A DNA stretch of 63,089 nucleotides from Cyclobacteriaceae bacterium (GTDB taxonomy: Bacteria; Bacteroidota; Bacteroidia; Cytophagales; Cyclobacteriaceae). Of this stretch, positions 18,986 to 28,965 are shown in pieces. Where the stretch lies: positions 1 to 63,089 of the forward strand of contig JANQPQ010000028.1 of NCBI GenBank assembly GCA_028285445.1, in the 5' to 3' direction. Both the position numbers and the translations under genes were made by a program. The notes under the pieces were generated by a model. It was not told the DNA's origin and did not search any database. It saw nothing but the letters and a program-made list of their open reading frames with translations. How positions within the stretch are numbered: position 1 is the stretch's first letter; every line of letters begins with the position of its first letter.

Positions 18986-19864
18986 TTATTCCAGGCAACA
19001 CTTCTTATACTTCTTGCCACTGCCACAAGGGCAGGGATCATTTCTACCGACCTCCCTGGGTTCGGAAGAAATCGGGGTAGTTGATTGATTTGCTAAATCT
19101 TGCCTGAAGACCTGTGCCAAAATCGCGTACAACTTAGGATGCTTTCTTTCCAAAAGATGGGGCCTTTCAAAAAAGTATTCGGCTGCAACAGCAAAAAACT
19201 CTTGCTGGTTTGTGGCCCCGTAGTCGTCAATATCCGATCGGTTAGCTGCAATTTCTTTTGTTTTTCTGTGTAGCAACTGCAGCCAAGGTAAGGCTGAATC
19301 TTTACTCTCAAATCCAGGTGGAATTCCATCTATCGTTCCATCTTCCTTATCGAAAAGGTGTACGAACTCATGAATGCCCACATTTTTCTTGTCATTGTTA
19401 ATTTGAAAGCCCGCATGTAAAGAAGGCTTGCTCAATATCATTTTGCCCTCCATAGCACCTTCGCCCACCATGCCAGTTATTATTTCATTCGGATTATTCA
19501 ATTGGTAATTTCTATCGAATGACGAAGGATATAAGAGCACCTCATCAAGGAAGCTGTAATTCCAGGCAGGAAAGCCAAATAGTGGAATCACTGCGCTGCT
19601 TGCCACCAACAAGCGATCTTCAAGCGTAACTTCTGTTTGGACGCCAGTAATTTTGGTCTCGCTAAGAAACATCCAAACATCGCGCTCGAATCGTTTCTTA
19701 CTTTCCGTAGTAAGATTGTTATAGAATAAAACGTGTCGTTGCAAGAATGCAATCCATTTCTTGGGGGTTGCTACGAAGACATCGCTTTGCTCTTTTTTCT
19801 TACTCCTACCCAGTAGGAACCACGTGAAGCCAGCTACGATCAATATGAGAATTACTATATCCAA
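18986..19864 (-). CDS. Membrane-anchored MtfA-like (M90) zinc peptidase with SEC-C tail
   Basis: 292 residues. One membrane span at the N-terminus (about 3-20) is followed by an MtfA/M90-like domain with zinc motif HEFVH (His165, Glu166, His169); Glu222 or Glu229 in [13 protein letters not shown] is the likely third ligand. Residues 272-291 form a SEC-C motif (Cys278, Cys280, Cys289, Cys290), as in SecA, which binds zinc. E. coli MtfA is soluble and regulates glucose uptake through Mlc. Here the membrane anchor and the added zinc-binding tail suggest a role at the inner face of the membrane. The 39-base gap to the next gene on the same strand allows cotranscription. Confidence 0.82.
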   Translation of the reverse strand: MDIVILILIVAGFTWFLLGRSKKKEQSDVFVATPKKWIAFLQRHVLFYNNLTTESKKRFERDVWMFLSETKITGVQTEVTLEDRLLVASSAVIPLFGFPAWNYSFLDEVLLYPSSFDRNYQLNNPNEIITGMVGEGAMEGKMILSKPSLHAGFQINNDKKNVGIHEFVHLFDKEDGTIDGIPPGFESKDSALPWLQLLHRKTKEIAANRSDIDDYGATNQQEFFAVAAEYFFERPHLLERKHPKLYAILAQVFRQDLANQSTTPISSEPREVGRNDPCPCGSGKKYKKCCLE

Positions 19865-19903
19865 GGAATGAGAACTTAAACTACGAATGCCTAACTGATC
19901 AAT

Positions 19904-20461
19904 TCAATTCAAGCTAATAGACTGATTTGACAAGAAAAATAGATCTGAAAGTAAAATAAGTATTGTGATGACAACATGGTAGATATAGTTCTTCGCAAAT
20001 GCCAATGTTAGTAGCAGTACGGCTAGTAACCCGAATGGCAATACTCCAACCAGCTGGCCACCCATAGCTAATCCTAATACTACTAAGCTAACCCCGAACA
20101 AGCTATGAAGAACGAAGAAGTACCTTCTTTGGCTAAAATACCATTCCTTCAAATCTAGTTCTTGCTTGGCCGAAGAATCTGGTAGTATCGCCAAAGCCAT
20201 TAGCAGGAGTACCAAAACGGGTAGTTGGCTAATCACAAACCCCAGGCTAGTATCAACAATTGGGTGCTCTAGACTCGCCGTTACTCCATACCACGAATTT
20301 ACCAACAATAGTAAGACATGCACAGCCCAAGCCATAGCCAGCCAATGCCAGATAATTTGTTCTCTCCTTCTAATCAACCTATGTAAGCTGTACAATAGAT
20401 CAGTAACTCCAAGAGCAATCATAATCGCAACGAAGGCTAATAAAAACTCGAGTTTACTCAT
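19904..20461 (-). CDS. Small multi-spanning membrane protein of unknown function
   Basis: 185 residues, mostly hydrophobic, with about five or six predicted spans (for example residues 5-27, 40-62, 75-93, 110-130, 133-150 and 160-180). I recognise no family and no catalytic motif. The start (MSKLEFLLAFVAIMIALGVTDLLYSLHRLIRRREQ, given here only as its beginning MSKLEFLLAF) fits a membrane insertion without a cleavable signal. It lies between the amidohydrolase gene and the MtfA-like peptidase gene, 26 and 39 bases away. Confidence 0.7.
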   Translation of the reverse strand: MSKLEFLLAFVAIMIALGVTDLLYSLHRLIRRREQIIWHWLAMAWAVHVLLLLVNSWYGVTASLEHPIVDTSLGFVISQLPVLVLLLMALAILPDSSAKQELDLKEWYFSQRRYFFVLHSLFGVSLVVLGLAMGGQLVGVLPFGLLAVLLLTLAFAKNYIYHVVITILILLSDLFFLSNQSISLN

Positions 20462-20487
20462 AGCTAGGTATTTTCAGTTAATAGAGC

Positions 20488-22230
20488 CTATTTCTCAAAA
20501 ACCACTTCCCCTCCTACAATGGTCATTACCACCTCGCCATTTAACAACTCTCCCGGGTTTGTGCGACCACTTTCCAATGGGTCTATGCTGAGTACAGTAA
20601 TATCTGCCCACTTGCCCACTTGCAGCTTACCTGTTTCCTCTTCAAGGAAAGAAGCATACGCTGCCCAGCTCGAGTAAGCCCGCAGCGCCTCTTCTTCGGT
20701 GACTGCCTCTTGCATGTGCCAACCTTCTGCTGGCATTAGGTCTTTGCTACGGCGAGAGATTGCGGAATGCAGCCCGTAGAATATGTCATGATCAGAGCCT
20801 GTAAGATCCGAGCCAAAAACTAGTCCGGTTCCGGTTTGCAAAAGCGTACGCCACGCATAGGCCCCCAGAATACGATCGGGCCCCAACCTATCCTCAGCCC
20901 AGGTTTTGTCTTCTGCGGCATGGGGAGGTTGCATAGAAGCGATGAGCTGAAGTTGGCCAATTCTCTCAAAATCATTAGCATGGATAACCTGAGCATGCTC
21001 AATGCGGTGACGCAATTCCAGCGATTGCGGGTTATCGGCCGCGGCTTTCTCTAAAAACTCTATTGTCTCACGGTTGCCAGCATCACCAATGGCATGAATA
21101 CCCACCTGGAACCCGGCATCGATAAGGTTCTGGACCAAATCTTGGTTGAAGCCATAATCTTCCCCACTTACTCCACGGTGTCCAGGCCTGTCGCTGTAGT
21201 CTTCAATCAATTTGGCGCCTCTTGAACCGAGGGCCCCGTCATAAAATGCTTTCACGGATTTTACAAAAAGCTTATTACTTTCAGATTGATAGGGACCAGC
21301 AGTTTGCCAACGTTTCATCATGGGCTCGTCGGTGGCCCTAATCATGGCATATACACGAAGTGGCAGTTTTCCCTCTTCATCCAATTCCATAAAGGCCTCC
21401 ATCAGTTCTGTGCCCACCCCAGCATCGTGAATGGCTACATAACCAGACCTGGCCATTTCCTCCAAGCCAGCCATGACCCAGCTCTTTCGTTTCTCCTTGT
21501 CTGGGGGCGGTATTGCCCCAGAAAGCAGATCGGTAGCATTATTCAGCAGTAATCCGGTCGGGACTCCATTTTCATCTTTAAGGATATCACCTCCCACGGG
21601 CTTTGGCGTTTCAATGTTGATGTTAGCTCGCTCCAGGGCCATTTCATTGCCCCAAGCCGCAAATCCATGAAGGCTGTTCATGAAAACTGGATGGTTTGGC
21701 ACCATTTCGGAAAGAAGTTTCTTATCCGGGTAGTTGTTGGCCCAAGCTCCTTCATCCCACCCACGTCCAACAATCCATTCCCCTTCCGGTACATTCCGAG
21801 CCCACTCCACCACTCTTTGTACAGCTTCTTCCTCGGTAGCCACATCTTTGAGGTCAACATAATCCAGGTTTTGGCCCAGGCCCTGCACGTGGGTATGTCC
21901 ATCTACTAAACCTGGAACCAGGTAGCTGTCTTCTAAGTCCAGCACCTTTGTATTCTCCCCGATGAATGCCGCTACCCCATCATTTGAGCCAATGAAAGTG
22001 ATTAGGCCATCAGTGATAGCAATAGCTTGGGCATCAGGCCTCCATCCATCAGGACCTAAGGGAGCCAACGAATTTGGGGTGCCATCAGATGACGGATCGG
22101 GCCAGCTAAGCGTGTAGATATTGGTGTTTTTTAAGACAAGATCTGCCGGTGGTTGTTGGTTGGAATCGCAAGAGATTACTACTAATAGCAGGAGCCACAA
22201 CCTAGTCAGCAGGGATAGAAGGCTTCTCAT
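20488..22230 (-). CDS. YtcJ-like amidohydrolase lipoprotein
   Basis: 580 residues. The N-terminus is a lipoprotein signal ending LLVVISC, so the mature protein is probably tethered by Cys20. The amidohydrolase_3 domain has the metal motif VDGHTHVQG (about residue 110), a later FYDGALGSRGA and IHAIGDAGNRE, and the closing GKWADITVLSIDPL strand found in the composite beta-sandwich of the superfamily. Relatives include N-substituted formamide deformylase and YtcJ proteins of unknown substrate. The upstream gap of 107 bases contains a 10-bp GCAATATTGC palindrome near 22315. It probably leads a short operon with the small membrane protein. Confidence 0.85.
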   Translation of the reverse strand: MRSLLSLLTRLWLLLLVVISCDSNQQPPADLVLKNTNIYTLSWPDPSSDGTPNSLAPLGPDGWRPDAQAIAITDGLITFIGSNDGVAAFIGENTKVLDLEDSYLVPGLVDGHTHVQGLGQNLDYVDLKDVATEEEAVQRVVEWARNVPEGEWIVGRGWDEGAWANNYPDKKLLSEMVPNHPVFMNSLHGFAAWGNEMALERANINIETPKPVGGDILKDENGVPTGLLLNNATDLLSGAIPPPDKEKRKSWVMAGLEEMARSGYVAIHDAGVGTELMEAFMELDEEGKLPLRVYAMIRATDEPMMKRWQTAGPYQSESNKLFVKSVKAFYDGALGSRGAKLIEDYSDRPGHRGVSGEDYGFNQDLVQNLIDAGFQVGIHAIGDAGNRETIEFLEKAAADNPQSLELRHRIEHAQVIHANDFERIGQLQLIASMQPPHAAEDKTWAEDRLGPDRILGAYAWRTLLQTGTGLVFGSDLTGSDHDIFYGLHSAISRRSKDLMPAEGWHMQEAVTEEEALRAYSSWAAYASFLEEETGKLQVGKWADITVLSIDPLESGRTNPGELLNGEVVMTIVGGEVVFEK

Positions 22231-22337
22231 AGTTTGTTTCTTCAGTTAGGTAATCACTGAAAATAAACAACTATTCTAAGTATTCTAGTTATTGGTCTGT
22301 GCAATGTGTCTTCGCAATATTGCAGGCCAATAAGTTA

Positions 22338-23009
22338 TCAACCCTGAATGTCTACTCTCAATACTATGCGTTTACCACCACTTATTGAAATTGATGGAGA
22401 CCGATGTACTATACCCTTCACCCCAGAAAGCGCCCCATCCCTTTCTCCCTTCAGAATTCCCACGTCAAAAGCCCGCATGTTTTGGATTTGAGTAGGGTCC
22501 TTTACTATTAAGTCATTACTCTTGCCCAAGGCTTGGCGGTTAACAGCTGTTTCTGGTAGCCATTGCGTTCCTTCACCAAAATAGGTTGTAAAGAGCCGAA
22601 GAGAGTATGCATCAGTGTGGAATTTGCTGCAGGCATCGTTACTAACCATTTTAAGATGCACAATACCAGACTGCTTTGATGAAAGTGTAAGAAAATCTTT
22701 GATCAGCATGGCCACGTCGTTCCAGAAGGGACCTGACAGTTCTATTGTAAATGGCGAAAACCACATGGACTTGATTTCCTCCAGTTGTTGGTCCAATTGA
22801 GAAATAGTTGTTTGAAATCTAATGGGGATTGGCTCCTTTTCGATCAGACTCTCCATCAGAGCTGATATGAGGGGCACTGGGTTCCTTTTCCAACAGAAGA
22901 GGTTAACGTTTGGAGAAAGGATACTGTTCTTATCATCCCAGGACTCACTAACTATTTGCTGTGGTGATAGCCCGCGTGTTACCAACTTTACAGATTTCAA
23001 CAGATTCAT
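22338..23009 (-). CDS. DUF1826 family protein
   Basis: From ATG 23009 it has 223 residues; its start overlaps the GTPase stop codon as ATGA. A GTG 9 bases upstream is less likely. The sequence matches the DUF1826 family pattern: a conserved C-terminal [20 protein letters not shown] and a central [22 protein letters not shown] with histidine and aspartate that could bind metal. DUF1826 genes are commonly found next to COG0523 GTPases. The biochemical role is unknown; a zinc-dependent or zinc-sparing function is a guess from context. It is the last gene of the long operon. Confidence 0.8.
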   Translation of the reverse strand: MNLLKSVKLVTRGLSPQQIVSESWDDKNSILSPNVNLFCWKRNPVPLISALMESLIEKEPIPIRFQTTISQLDQQLEEIKSMWFSPFTIELSGPFWNDVAMLIKDFLTLSSKQSGIVHLKMVSNDACSKFHTDAYSLRLFTTYFGEGTQWLPETAVNRQALGKSNDLIVKDPTQIQNMRAFDVGILKGERDGALSGVKGIVHRSPSISISGGKRIVLRVDIQG

Positions 23010-24229
23010 ATGGGCCACTCATCTTTAAATGAATTGCCAGCATTCATTCCAGCTATTTCCACCTCAGTCAATAAGCAGGCGTCGAGGTCAGCTGTAATCT
23101 GTTCTTTATCCATATCCTGGCCAATAAACACCAACTCGTTCATCCTGTCGCCCCACTCCTTATGCCATCTGGTTTGAATTTCATGCTGATTCTCCAGGTA
23201 AGCCGGACTTGCAGCTCGTTGTTTCATGGGGACACTGGCCCACCAGCGACCATAGACATCGGCCGCCAATGATCCACCTGCCTGACTCCATAAAACAGCT
23301 TTTTCGGGCCTGGAAGCGATCCAAAATATGCCCTTGCTTCTGATTATCGACATGGGAAACTCATTGCTGACAAATTCAAGGAATCGCTGCGGGTGAAACG
23401 GTTTGGGGTTTTGGTAGACAAAAGAGCTTATTCCATACTCTTCAGTCTCGGGGCTATGAGCAATCCCTTTTTGGGCCAATTCAAGTTCCTTTTGCCATCC
23501 AGCAGATTGCTCCGCAATCTCATAGTCAAACAAACCGGTATTGATAATTTCCCTGGGATTGATTTTTCCCTGGGTAGTCCTAATGATCTTGGCCGTAGGA
23601 TTCAGCTTCTTGATGATCGTCTCAAGTGATCCCAGCCTTTCTTCGTCAACTAAATCAGATTTATTAAGGATAATCACATTGGCGAATTCAATTTGATCAG
23701 TGAGAAGATTCACAATTGAGCGGGCATCTTCCTCATCATCGGTCATGTTTCGATCTACAATGGTATCCGCGCTACCAAAATCCGAGTTGAAATTGAAAGC
23801 ATCCACCACTGTAACCATGGTATCCAACTGGCTAATATTGGTCAGGTCAAAAAGTTCATCGCCGGTAGCAAAGGAGAAGGTCTGGGCAACTGGAATGGGT
23901 TCTGAGATGCCCGTACTTTCTATAAGGAGGTAGTCGAACTTTTTCATCTTTGCCAATTTCTCCACTTCGACTATAAGATCTTCCCTGAGAGTGCAGCAAA
24001 TACATCCGTTGCTCATCTCCACTAATTTCTCATCTGTCCTAGATAACGTAGTTCCATTTGCAACCAACTTCTCGTCAATATTTAACTCACTCATATCATT
24101 CACAATAATGGCTACTTTAAGTCCTTCTCGATTATTGAGAACGTGGTTTAGTAGGGTCGTCTTACCTGCCCCCAAAAAGCCACTGAGCACAGTCACCGGC
24201 AATTTCTTTCTTCTTTTTAAGAGATTCAT
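23006..24229 (-). CDS. COG0523 GTPase, probable zinc metallochaperone (CobW/ZigA/YeiR type)
   Basis: 407 residues. A P-loop [13 protein letters not shown] (about 17-29), the metal-binding CxCC motif as [11 protein letters not shown] (Cys76, Cys78, Cys79), the ESTGISEP switch region, an NKSD guanine-recognition motif near 207, and a CobW_C domain (about 275-395) are all visible. COG0523 proteins use GTP hydrolysis to hand metal ions to client enzymes; those next to DUF1826 and ABC metal importers are usually induced by zinc starvation. The gene lies 29 bases downstream of the Kelch gene and overlaps DUF1826 by four bases. Cobalt (CobW-like) is the alternative metal, but no cobalamin genes are nearby. 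Confidence 0.87.
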   Translation of the reverse strand: MNLLKRRKKLPVTVLSGFLGAGKTTLLNHVLNNREGLKVAIIVNDMSELNIDEKLVANGTTLSRTDEKLVEMSNGCICCTLREDLIVEVEKLAKMKKFDYLLIESTGISEPIPVAQTFSFATGDELFDLTNISQLDTMVTVVDAFNFNSDFGSADTIVDRNMTDDEEDARSIVNLLTDQIEFANVIILNKSDLVDEERLGSLETIIKKLNPTAKIIRTTQGKINPREIINTGLFDYEIAEQSAGWQKELELAQKGIAHSPETEEYGISSFVYQNPKPFHPQRFLEFVSNEFPMSIIRSKGIFWIASRPEKAVLWSQAGGSLAADVYGRWWASVPMKQRAASPAYLENQHEIQTRWHKEWGDRMNELVFIGQDMDKEQITADLDACLLTEVEIAGMNAGNSFKDEWPI

Positions 24230-24258
24230 TTACTGTTTTATATTGTAATTGTTAATTA

Positions 24259-25287
24259 TTAATTCTTTTTAGTCATTAGGCGTCCTCCATTTCGAAGGGT
24301 TTCCAGGTCAAAAGCTTCTATTGTTTTCAATGCCATTCCGGCGCTGGTTTGATTGCCACCAATAACTATAGCCCGGTCATCTACTACCACCGCCGCGGTA
24401 TGCCTACGTGGAGTCATCTTTTTGTCAAGTAAATGGAGCTGGCCCGTCTTCGGGTCGAAGCGATGGATAACGTCCTGTTGCACATAGTCGCCGAAGATGA
24501 AAATGGCTTCACCATCGGTAACTGCTGAATAAGCACTAAGCCCATAAGGAAGATCTTGCATCCTAGACCATTGCCCTAACTTAGTGTCGAATACCATCAC
24601 TGATGCCATAGTTTTTCCGTTGTATCCTCCAATAGCATATATCTTACTGCCCACGGCTATTATCTGTCCGGAAACTTCTAAAGGAGCATTGGCTAGTTCT
24701 TCCCACTTGTCGTCATCACGCTTTAGCCTAAAGGTAGCCTTGGAGAAAGCTCCATCCATAACGCCCCCCACAACATAGAGCGCCCCATCTACTTCAGCCA
24801 TGCCCAAAGTTCTAATGGCAACTGGTAATGGCGGCATCTCTCTAAACAAGCCAGTTCCCATTTCCAGGTATTCGCAGGAAACCATCTTTGGCCTAAGCAC
24901 CCCCACTTGACTGCGACCGCCACAGGTCACCAGCTTATCTCCCCAGAAAACAGAAACATGATTTGCTCTTCTGTGCAAGCCATTGCTATAGTATTCTGAT
25001 TGTAAAGTTTTTGGATTTATTCGTTCAATGGAGGAGTGCAGACCAGCATGCATAAAGTCTTTACCATTCCTGCCCCCATTGGGTGATCCTCCAAAGACAT
25101 AGACCCAGTTGCCATCGCTGACTGCAGAGGGGCCATAACGTGGCAGAAGCAATTCCCCGCTATTCGCAACCTGATTACCGTCACGCTGATTTGGGTGAAG
25201 GTGTGTAACCCCGGTAAATGCAAGTAATGCGAAACAGCCCACCGCAACTAAAAAGCCACCTAGATTCATACGATTCATCTTGCTCAA
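24259..25287 (-). CDS. Exported Kelch-repeat propeller protein
   Basis: 342 residues with a hydrophobic signal (about 10-28) followed by a histidine-containing THLHP. Five or six Kelch blades can be read: VYVFGGSPNGG, LVTCGGRS, LYVVGGVMDG, IYAIGGYNGK, IFIFGDY and AIVIGGNQ. They make a six-bladed propeller like N-acetylneuraminate mutarotase or the ligand-binding Kelch proteins of the periplasm. No catalytic residues are evident. The gene is packed between DUF3526 permease and COG0523 genes (10 and 29 bases), so a role in the same process, for example binding a metal chelate, is likely but unproven. Confidence 0.78.
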   Translation of the reverse strand: MSKMNRMNLGGFLVAVGCFALLAFTGVTHLHPNQRDGNQVANSGELLLPRYGPSAVSDGNWVYVFGGSPNGGRNGKDFMHAGLHSSIERINPKTLQSEYYSNGLHRRANHVSVFWGDKLVTCGGRSQVGVLRPKMVSCEYLEMGTGLFREMPPLPVAIRTLGMAEVDGALYVVGGVMDGAFSKATFRLKRDDDKWEELANAPLEVSGQIIAVGSKIYAIGGYNGKTMASVMVFDTKLGQWSRMQDLPYGLSAYSAVTDGEAIFIFGDYVQQDVIHRFDPKTGQLHLLDKKMTPRRHTAAVVVDDRAIVIGGNQTSAGMALKTIEAFDLETLRNGGRLMTKKN

Positions 25288-25297
25288 TTAAACAACC

Positions 25298-26740
25298 CTA
25301 TGCTGGCATTAACGCGCGCGAGCTTCGCTTCCTGGACCACACCAGACCACCACCAAGTAAAAGGCCACAATAAACCATAATAGCAATCATGTTGGCAGTG
25401 CTGGTACTATTACCAGCCGGCGGCTGGTAGGTGAACCCTGGCAAATCTGCCATCATAGCTTTTGTAAAATCCTCCCCTCTGAAGACCAGTGGCATAAAGA
25501 AATCTCGCCAGGCAATTGAGAAATCACTTACTTGTTGGCGATAGTTCTTATAGTGCTTTGTGGACGTACCAGAAACTTCATTGAGGGCTCCCTGCAAAAG
25601 CAAGGCAGGAGAAATAAAACGCAAATTATCTACCCAAGCCTGCTGCCGTTGCAGGCTAACTTCGTACTCGTCTAGTACAGGCTGAATTTCTTTCCTAATC
25701 AGATCTTGGGAAGCGAAATACTCCTTCCAACCCTGAGAACCGCCTTCATGTCCTGCCAGCTCGGGATGGTCTCTAAGAAAGCTTGCCAACAGTTCATCAG
25801 CTTTCTTTTCAGCCTCGACATTTACTACCCGCAGTTCATTAACCAACCGGGCTCTTGAAGGCACGGGAAATAAGCTATTGGCAGTTTGGTTTATAGATGA
25901 AGGAAGTAGCAATACCAGTGCAATCCACCAGGCTATGAGCGTAACTGCATTATTTGCGGATGACTTCCCTCTGAGATTTATGAGAAAGGCCAGCAGGAAC
26001 CAGAATAGTAAGTATCCCAGTGTCAAAAGTAATAAGGTGCTTGTCTTTCCGATATCAGCAAAAAGCGACACACCAACTGATGGCAATGTGACCAGCAACA
26101 ACACTATAAGTATACCAGCCAGTATGATATAGCGCAAGAATGCTTTCTGTAGCAACCAGTTGTATAGAGAGATTGGGTGCGATGCCACCAGCGATAATAT
26201 GCCTTGTTCCCGCTCCTGTGAAAGGATATTATAAGCAAAGGCAATAACAATCAGGGGCAGCAAGTAAATCAGCACAAAGGAAAGATCGAAACTCCCGAAC
26301 ATCAGTTGTACCGGATTAGATAATTCGGTAAAGTTCAGTTCGAAACTTTCACCATACATAGTAGGCTTTACATAATGTGAATAGATATCACTTTGGCCCG
26401 TGGCAATCATGGCCATGTTGTCTGCTGGCATGGCTGCCACCCGTGGGTAGTTGTAGCCCATCACATTTGGCTTATTGGGCATATACCACCGAGGGACGCT
26501 GACTGTATGGCCTGCCTCAATTGAATCTAGTAGAATCACCCCCAGAGAATCCTTTTCCTTTACTGTAGCTATAGCCTCATTGATTGTGCCCATTCTCAAG
26601 TCTACCTTCTGTTTGCCGTTGTAAAGGGAAAAGACAACCAGCAACAGCAGGGTAAATCCTAAAAATTGCAACCAGCGTTGACGTAGCAATGAGATAAACT
26701 CGTAGCGAAAGTGATAACGAGATGAGTTAGGCGTTTTCAT
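25298..26740 (-). CDS. ABC-2 type permease, DUF3526 family (second of a pair)
   Basis: 480 residues, with a span near 28-45, a periplasmic domain (46-155) and five more spans (about 160-290 and 455-472). Between them is a long soluble segment with many charged residues (300-440). It carries the ABC-2 loop AYNILSQEREQGILSLVASHP (beginning AYNILSQERE), which contacts the ATPase. It overlaps the preceding permease by four bases (ATGA), and the two would make a heterodimeric exporter core with the ATPase at 28140. Related proteins are found next to TonB receptor genes. The cargo is unknown. Confidence 0.82.
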   Translation of the reverse strand: MKTPNSSRYHFRYEFISLLRQRWLQFLGFTLLLLVVFSLYNGKQKVDLRMGTINEAIATVKEKDSLGVILLDSIEAGHTVSVPRWYMPNKPNVMGYNYPRVAAMPADNMAMIATGQSDIYSHYVKPTMYGESFELNFTELSNPVQLMFGSFDLSFVLIYLLPLIVIAFAYNILSQEREQGILSLVASHPISLYNWLLQKAFLRYIILAGILIVLLLVTLPSVGVSLFADIGKTSTLLLLTLGYLLFWFLLAFLINLRGKSSANNAVTLIAWWIALVLLLPSSINQTANSLFPVPSRARLVNELRVVNVEAEKKADELLASFLRDHPELAGHEGGSQGWKEYFASQDLIRKEIQPVLDEYEVSLQRQQAWVDNLRFISPALLLQGALNEVSGTSTKHYKNYRQQVSDFSIAWRDFFMPLVFRGEDFTKAMMADLPGFTYQPPAGNSTSTANMIAIMVYCGLLLGGGLVWSRKRSSRALMPA

Positions 26741-28143
26741 ATCTTTCCTGTGAAATATCTTAAACCAAAAAATGAAACAAACATCCAGACAGCAAGTGCC
26801 ACCAAATTACCCGAGTTGCGCTGCAGCACAGTACCATATGATGGTGGAGTGTAGCTAAAGTCTGGGATATTCTTCCAGAGAGATTTGTCTGCTCTATAGG
26901 CCCAGTTACCATAGCTGGAATTCTCAGCAAAATCCATATTCAATGCTTCCTGCATTTTCAGGCGGTACTTTTCTGCGGCATCAGCGAAATCCCAATGGGT
27001 GCGATAGTCTGTTCGGGCTAAAGCCATGGATAAAAAGCGTGTGGGCAGAAATGGTGACAATACGGTTGCCGCCTGGTAGACTTTGGTTTGCTGCTGATGA
27101 GTCTCCTTAAGTAGGGCATAGTGCTTGAAATATACTTCCGCCTCATGCTCCTCTCCTTTCTGCATGCGATAGCCGTCAAAATTGAACGGAAGCTTATGGA
27201 GACTATCTACTCCATACTTTTCAAGAGTTTCCCTCTCAAACTCTTTAGCAGCTTGATTCCATGGATTATGCCCATCAAGACCTAATTTTTTGTCTTCATC
27301 AATAGCCGATGCAAATGCCTGCCGGCTGGGATACGGAAATGCGGCATCTGCCAGGTTACTGGAGGCCTTGGGCATGGCGAGGCAAACCACTATCCAAACC
27401 AATAACAGGCTTACCAGGGAAATACCAGAATGCCTGGATATAGCTGAAACAATTAGGGTGAGATTGACAAAAATGGCATAGTATACCAGGTATACAACAA
27501 ACATTAGCAACAAGGCGGCAAGGTTGAATTGACCAAAGTCCTGAAGATTGCCAAGCAGAACCGCAGCTATGATAAACAAGCCAGCGGTTAACAAAAAGAT
27601 TGGTAGAAATACCCCTCCCCACTTTCCGAGAGCCAACTTCCACACGGGGAGGCCTTGACTCCTAAGCAATTGCCAGGTGCCAAGTTCTCTTTCCCGGGTG
27701 AAGGCATTATAGCCTGTTAGGATGATTAATAAAGGAATTATAAAAAGAAGTATAAAGTCTGGCGTAAGATCACCGAATCGCGATAACCCGGTCTGATCGG
27801 CAGCCGCCATAAACTGCGATTCATTTCTTTTATGGGCTTCCAGGAAAATGGAAATGCCTGAGTACTTATCAACGCCATGGTCAATCAATGATAAAGGATA
27901 CTTAGGCTTAAAAGCATAAGTACCATAATGAGCCGCTGAATGCGGATTTTTCTCATCCTGGCTAACCCAAATATTGCGCGCATTTTCCTTTGCCTCAGCA
28001 TGCTGCTGCTGGATGGAATTAAAGTAGCTGAAGCTTAACCATGCTGCAATTAATAGCAATAGAGAAACAATCAGCAACGAGACTCTAAATCTGCCCTGAC
28101 GCAAGTTCTCTTTGAACTCTTTCAGCATTATTCTCCTTATCAT
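26737..28143 (-). CDS. ABC-2 type permease, DUF3526 family (first of a pair)
   Basis: 468 residues with the same layout as its downstream paralogue: an N-terminal span (20-42), a periplasmic domain, spans from about 130 to 265, a soluble segment and a last span near 450-465. The TGYNAFTRERELGTWQLLRSQ region (starting TGYNAFTRERELG) is the coupling loop for the ATPase. The two permeases are clearly related, so the pair came from a duplication. ATGA overlaps on both sides make this a tightly coupled ATPase-permease-permease unit. It lacks any periplasmic partner and probably works as an exporter or a remodelling pump. Confidence 0.82.
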   Translation of the reverse strand: MIRRIMLKEFKENLRQGRFRVSLLIVSLLLLIAAWLSFSYFNSIQQQHAEAKENARNIWVSQDEKNPHSAAHYGTYAFKPKYPLSLIDHGVDKYSGISIFLEAHKRNESQFMAAADQTGLSRFGDLTPDFILLFIIPLLIILTGYNAFTRERELGTWQLLRSQGLPVWKLALGKWGGVFLPIFLLTAGLFIIAAVLLGNLQDFGQFNLAALLLMFVVYLVYYAIFVNLTLIVSAISRHSGISLVSLLLVWIVVCLAMPKASSNLADAAFPYPSRQAFASAIDEDKKLGLDGHNPWNQAAKEFERETLEKYGVDSLHKLPFNFDGYRMQKGEEHEAEVYFKHYALLKETHQQQTKVYQAATVLSPFLPTRFLSMALARTDYRTHWDFADAAEKYRLKMQEALNMDFAENSSYGNWAYRADKSLWKNIPDFSYTPPSYGTVLQRNSGNLVALAVWMFVSFFGLRYFTGKI

Positions 28144-28859
28144 GATTCTTGGGGTTTAGCAATTGTCATTGTATCTAAATAGAACTCCTCTAATTCCAGC
28201 ACAGTAATAGCATCTGCTTCAAGCGAATGGACTAGTTCACCCTGCTTCATTATTCCAATATGGGTACCGGTTTCCTTGGCTCTAAAAAGATCATGGGTGG
28301 CCATTAGCGTGGCTACGCCTTTTTCCTTCATGCTCAATAGAAGTTCTGAAAATTCATTACTGGCCTTGGGGTCTAGTCCGGAGGTCGGTTCGTCAAGCAA
28401 TAGAACACTTGCCTCCCGAGCTCTTGCCAAAGCGATTCCAACTTTTTGCCTCATTCCTTTTGAATACTGACTGACCCAGGTGTGAATAAACTCAGGTTGT
28501 AAGCCACAATCTATCAGCATTTCTTCCAGTTGCTCTTTGTCATAACTCTTACCTGCCAAGCCACAGAAGAAGTCCAAATTCTCTATACCAGTTAGGTTTG
28601 GATAAAGCATGAGGTTCTCCGGGATATAAGCCAGGTGCTTCTTTGTTTCATTAGATTCACTAGCTACATCGAGGCCGTTAACCTTAACCTGGCCTGCAGT
28701 GGGATTGATAAATCCCATAAACAGGTTAATTGTTGTGGTCTTACCTGCACCATTGGCACCCAGTAGACAATAAATATCGCCTGTGGCTACTGACAGGTTT
28801 AGATCAGAAACGGCCATATGACCACCATATGATTTTGAAAGGTTAATTGCTTCTAACAT
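28140..28859 (-). CDS. ABC-2 type transporter ATP-binding protein
   Basis: 239 residues. Walker A is GANGAGKTT (about 34-42), the Q-loop lies near AYIPENLMLYPNL, the signature is YSKGMRQKV (about 138), Walker B is VLLLDEPTSGLD (about 157), and the switch histidine is in MATHDLF. It is a standard single-domain ATPase of the ABC-2 exporter class. The 106-base upstream gap, the largest inside the central unit, contains a dyad and could hold an internal promoter. ATGA overlap with the first DUF3526 permease shows they are one complex. Confidence 0.88.
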   Translation of the reverse strand: MLEAINLSKSYGGHMAVSDLNLSVATGDIYCLLGANGAGKTTTINLFMGFINPTAGQVKVNGLDVASESNETKKHLAYIPENLMLYPNLTGIENLDFFCGLAGKSYDKEQLEEMLIDCGLQPEFIHTWVSQYSKGMRQKVGIALARAREASVLLLDEPTSGLDPKASNEFSELLLSMKEKGVATLMATHDLFRAKETGTHIGIMKQGELVHSLEADAITVLELEEFYLDTMTIAKPQES

Positions 28860-28896
28860 TGTTATAAGTTTTAATTGAATCTATTACCGCTAAGTC

Positions 28897-28909
28897 CCAG
28901 ATAATCTGG
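28897..28909. promoter_or_regulatory. 13-bp dyad CCAGAT-A-ATCTGG upstream of the ABC-2 ATPase
   Basis: A symmetrical 13-bp site about 38 bases upstream of ATG 28859 in the only sizeable gap of the central gene run. It may be an operator for an internal promoter. The sequence differs from the 7-1-7 site at the head of the run. Chance is not excluded. Confidence 0.25.
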
Positions 28910-28965
28910 ATTTTTTCATTTAAAGGGGTTGATTTATTGCGCGACATATAGTATTATTTTTTAAA

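Noticed and set aside
22310-22330. GCAATATTGC palindrome between DUF1826 and the amidohydrolase gene as a second Zur-type site
   Set aside because: Only ten bases, no single central base as in 7-1-7, and it matches the operon-head site only in the GCAA part. It is noted under the amidohydrolase but not called.
28897-28920. CCAGATAATCTGG followed by ATTTTTTC as a rho-independent terminator
   Set aside because: The T-run is on the + strand side, where no gene ends; for the - strand genes the orientation is wrong, so it is listed only as a weak dyad.
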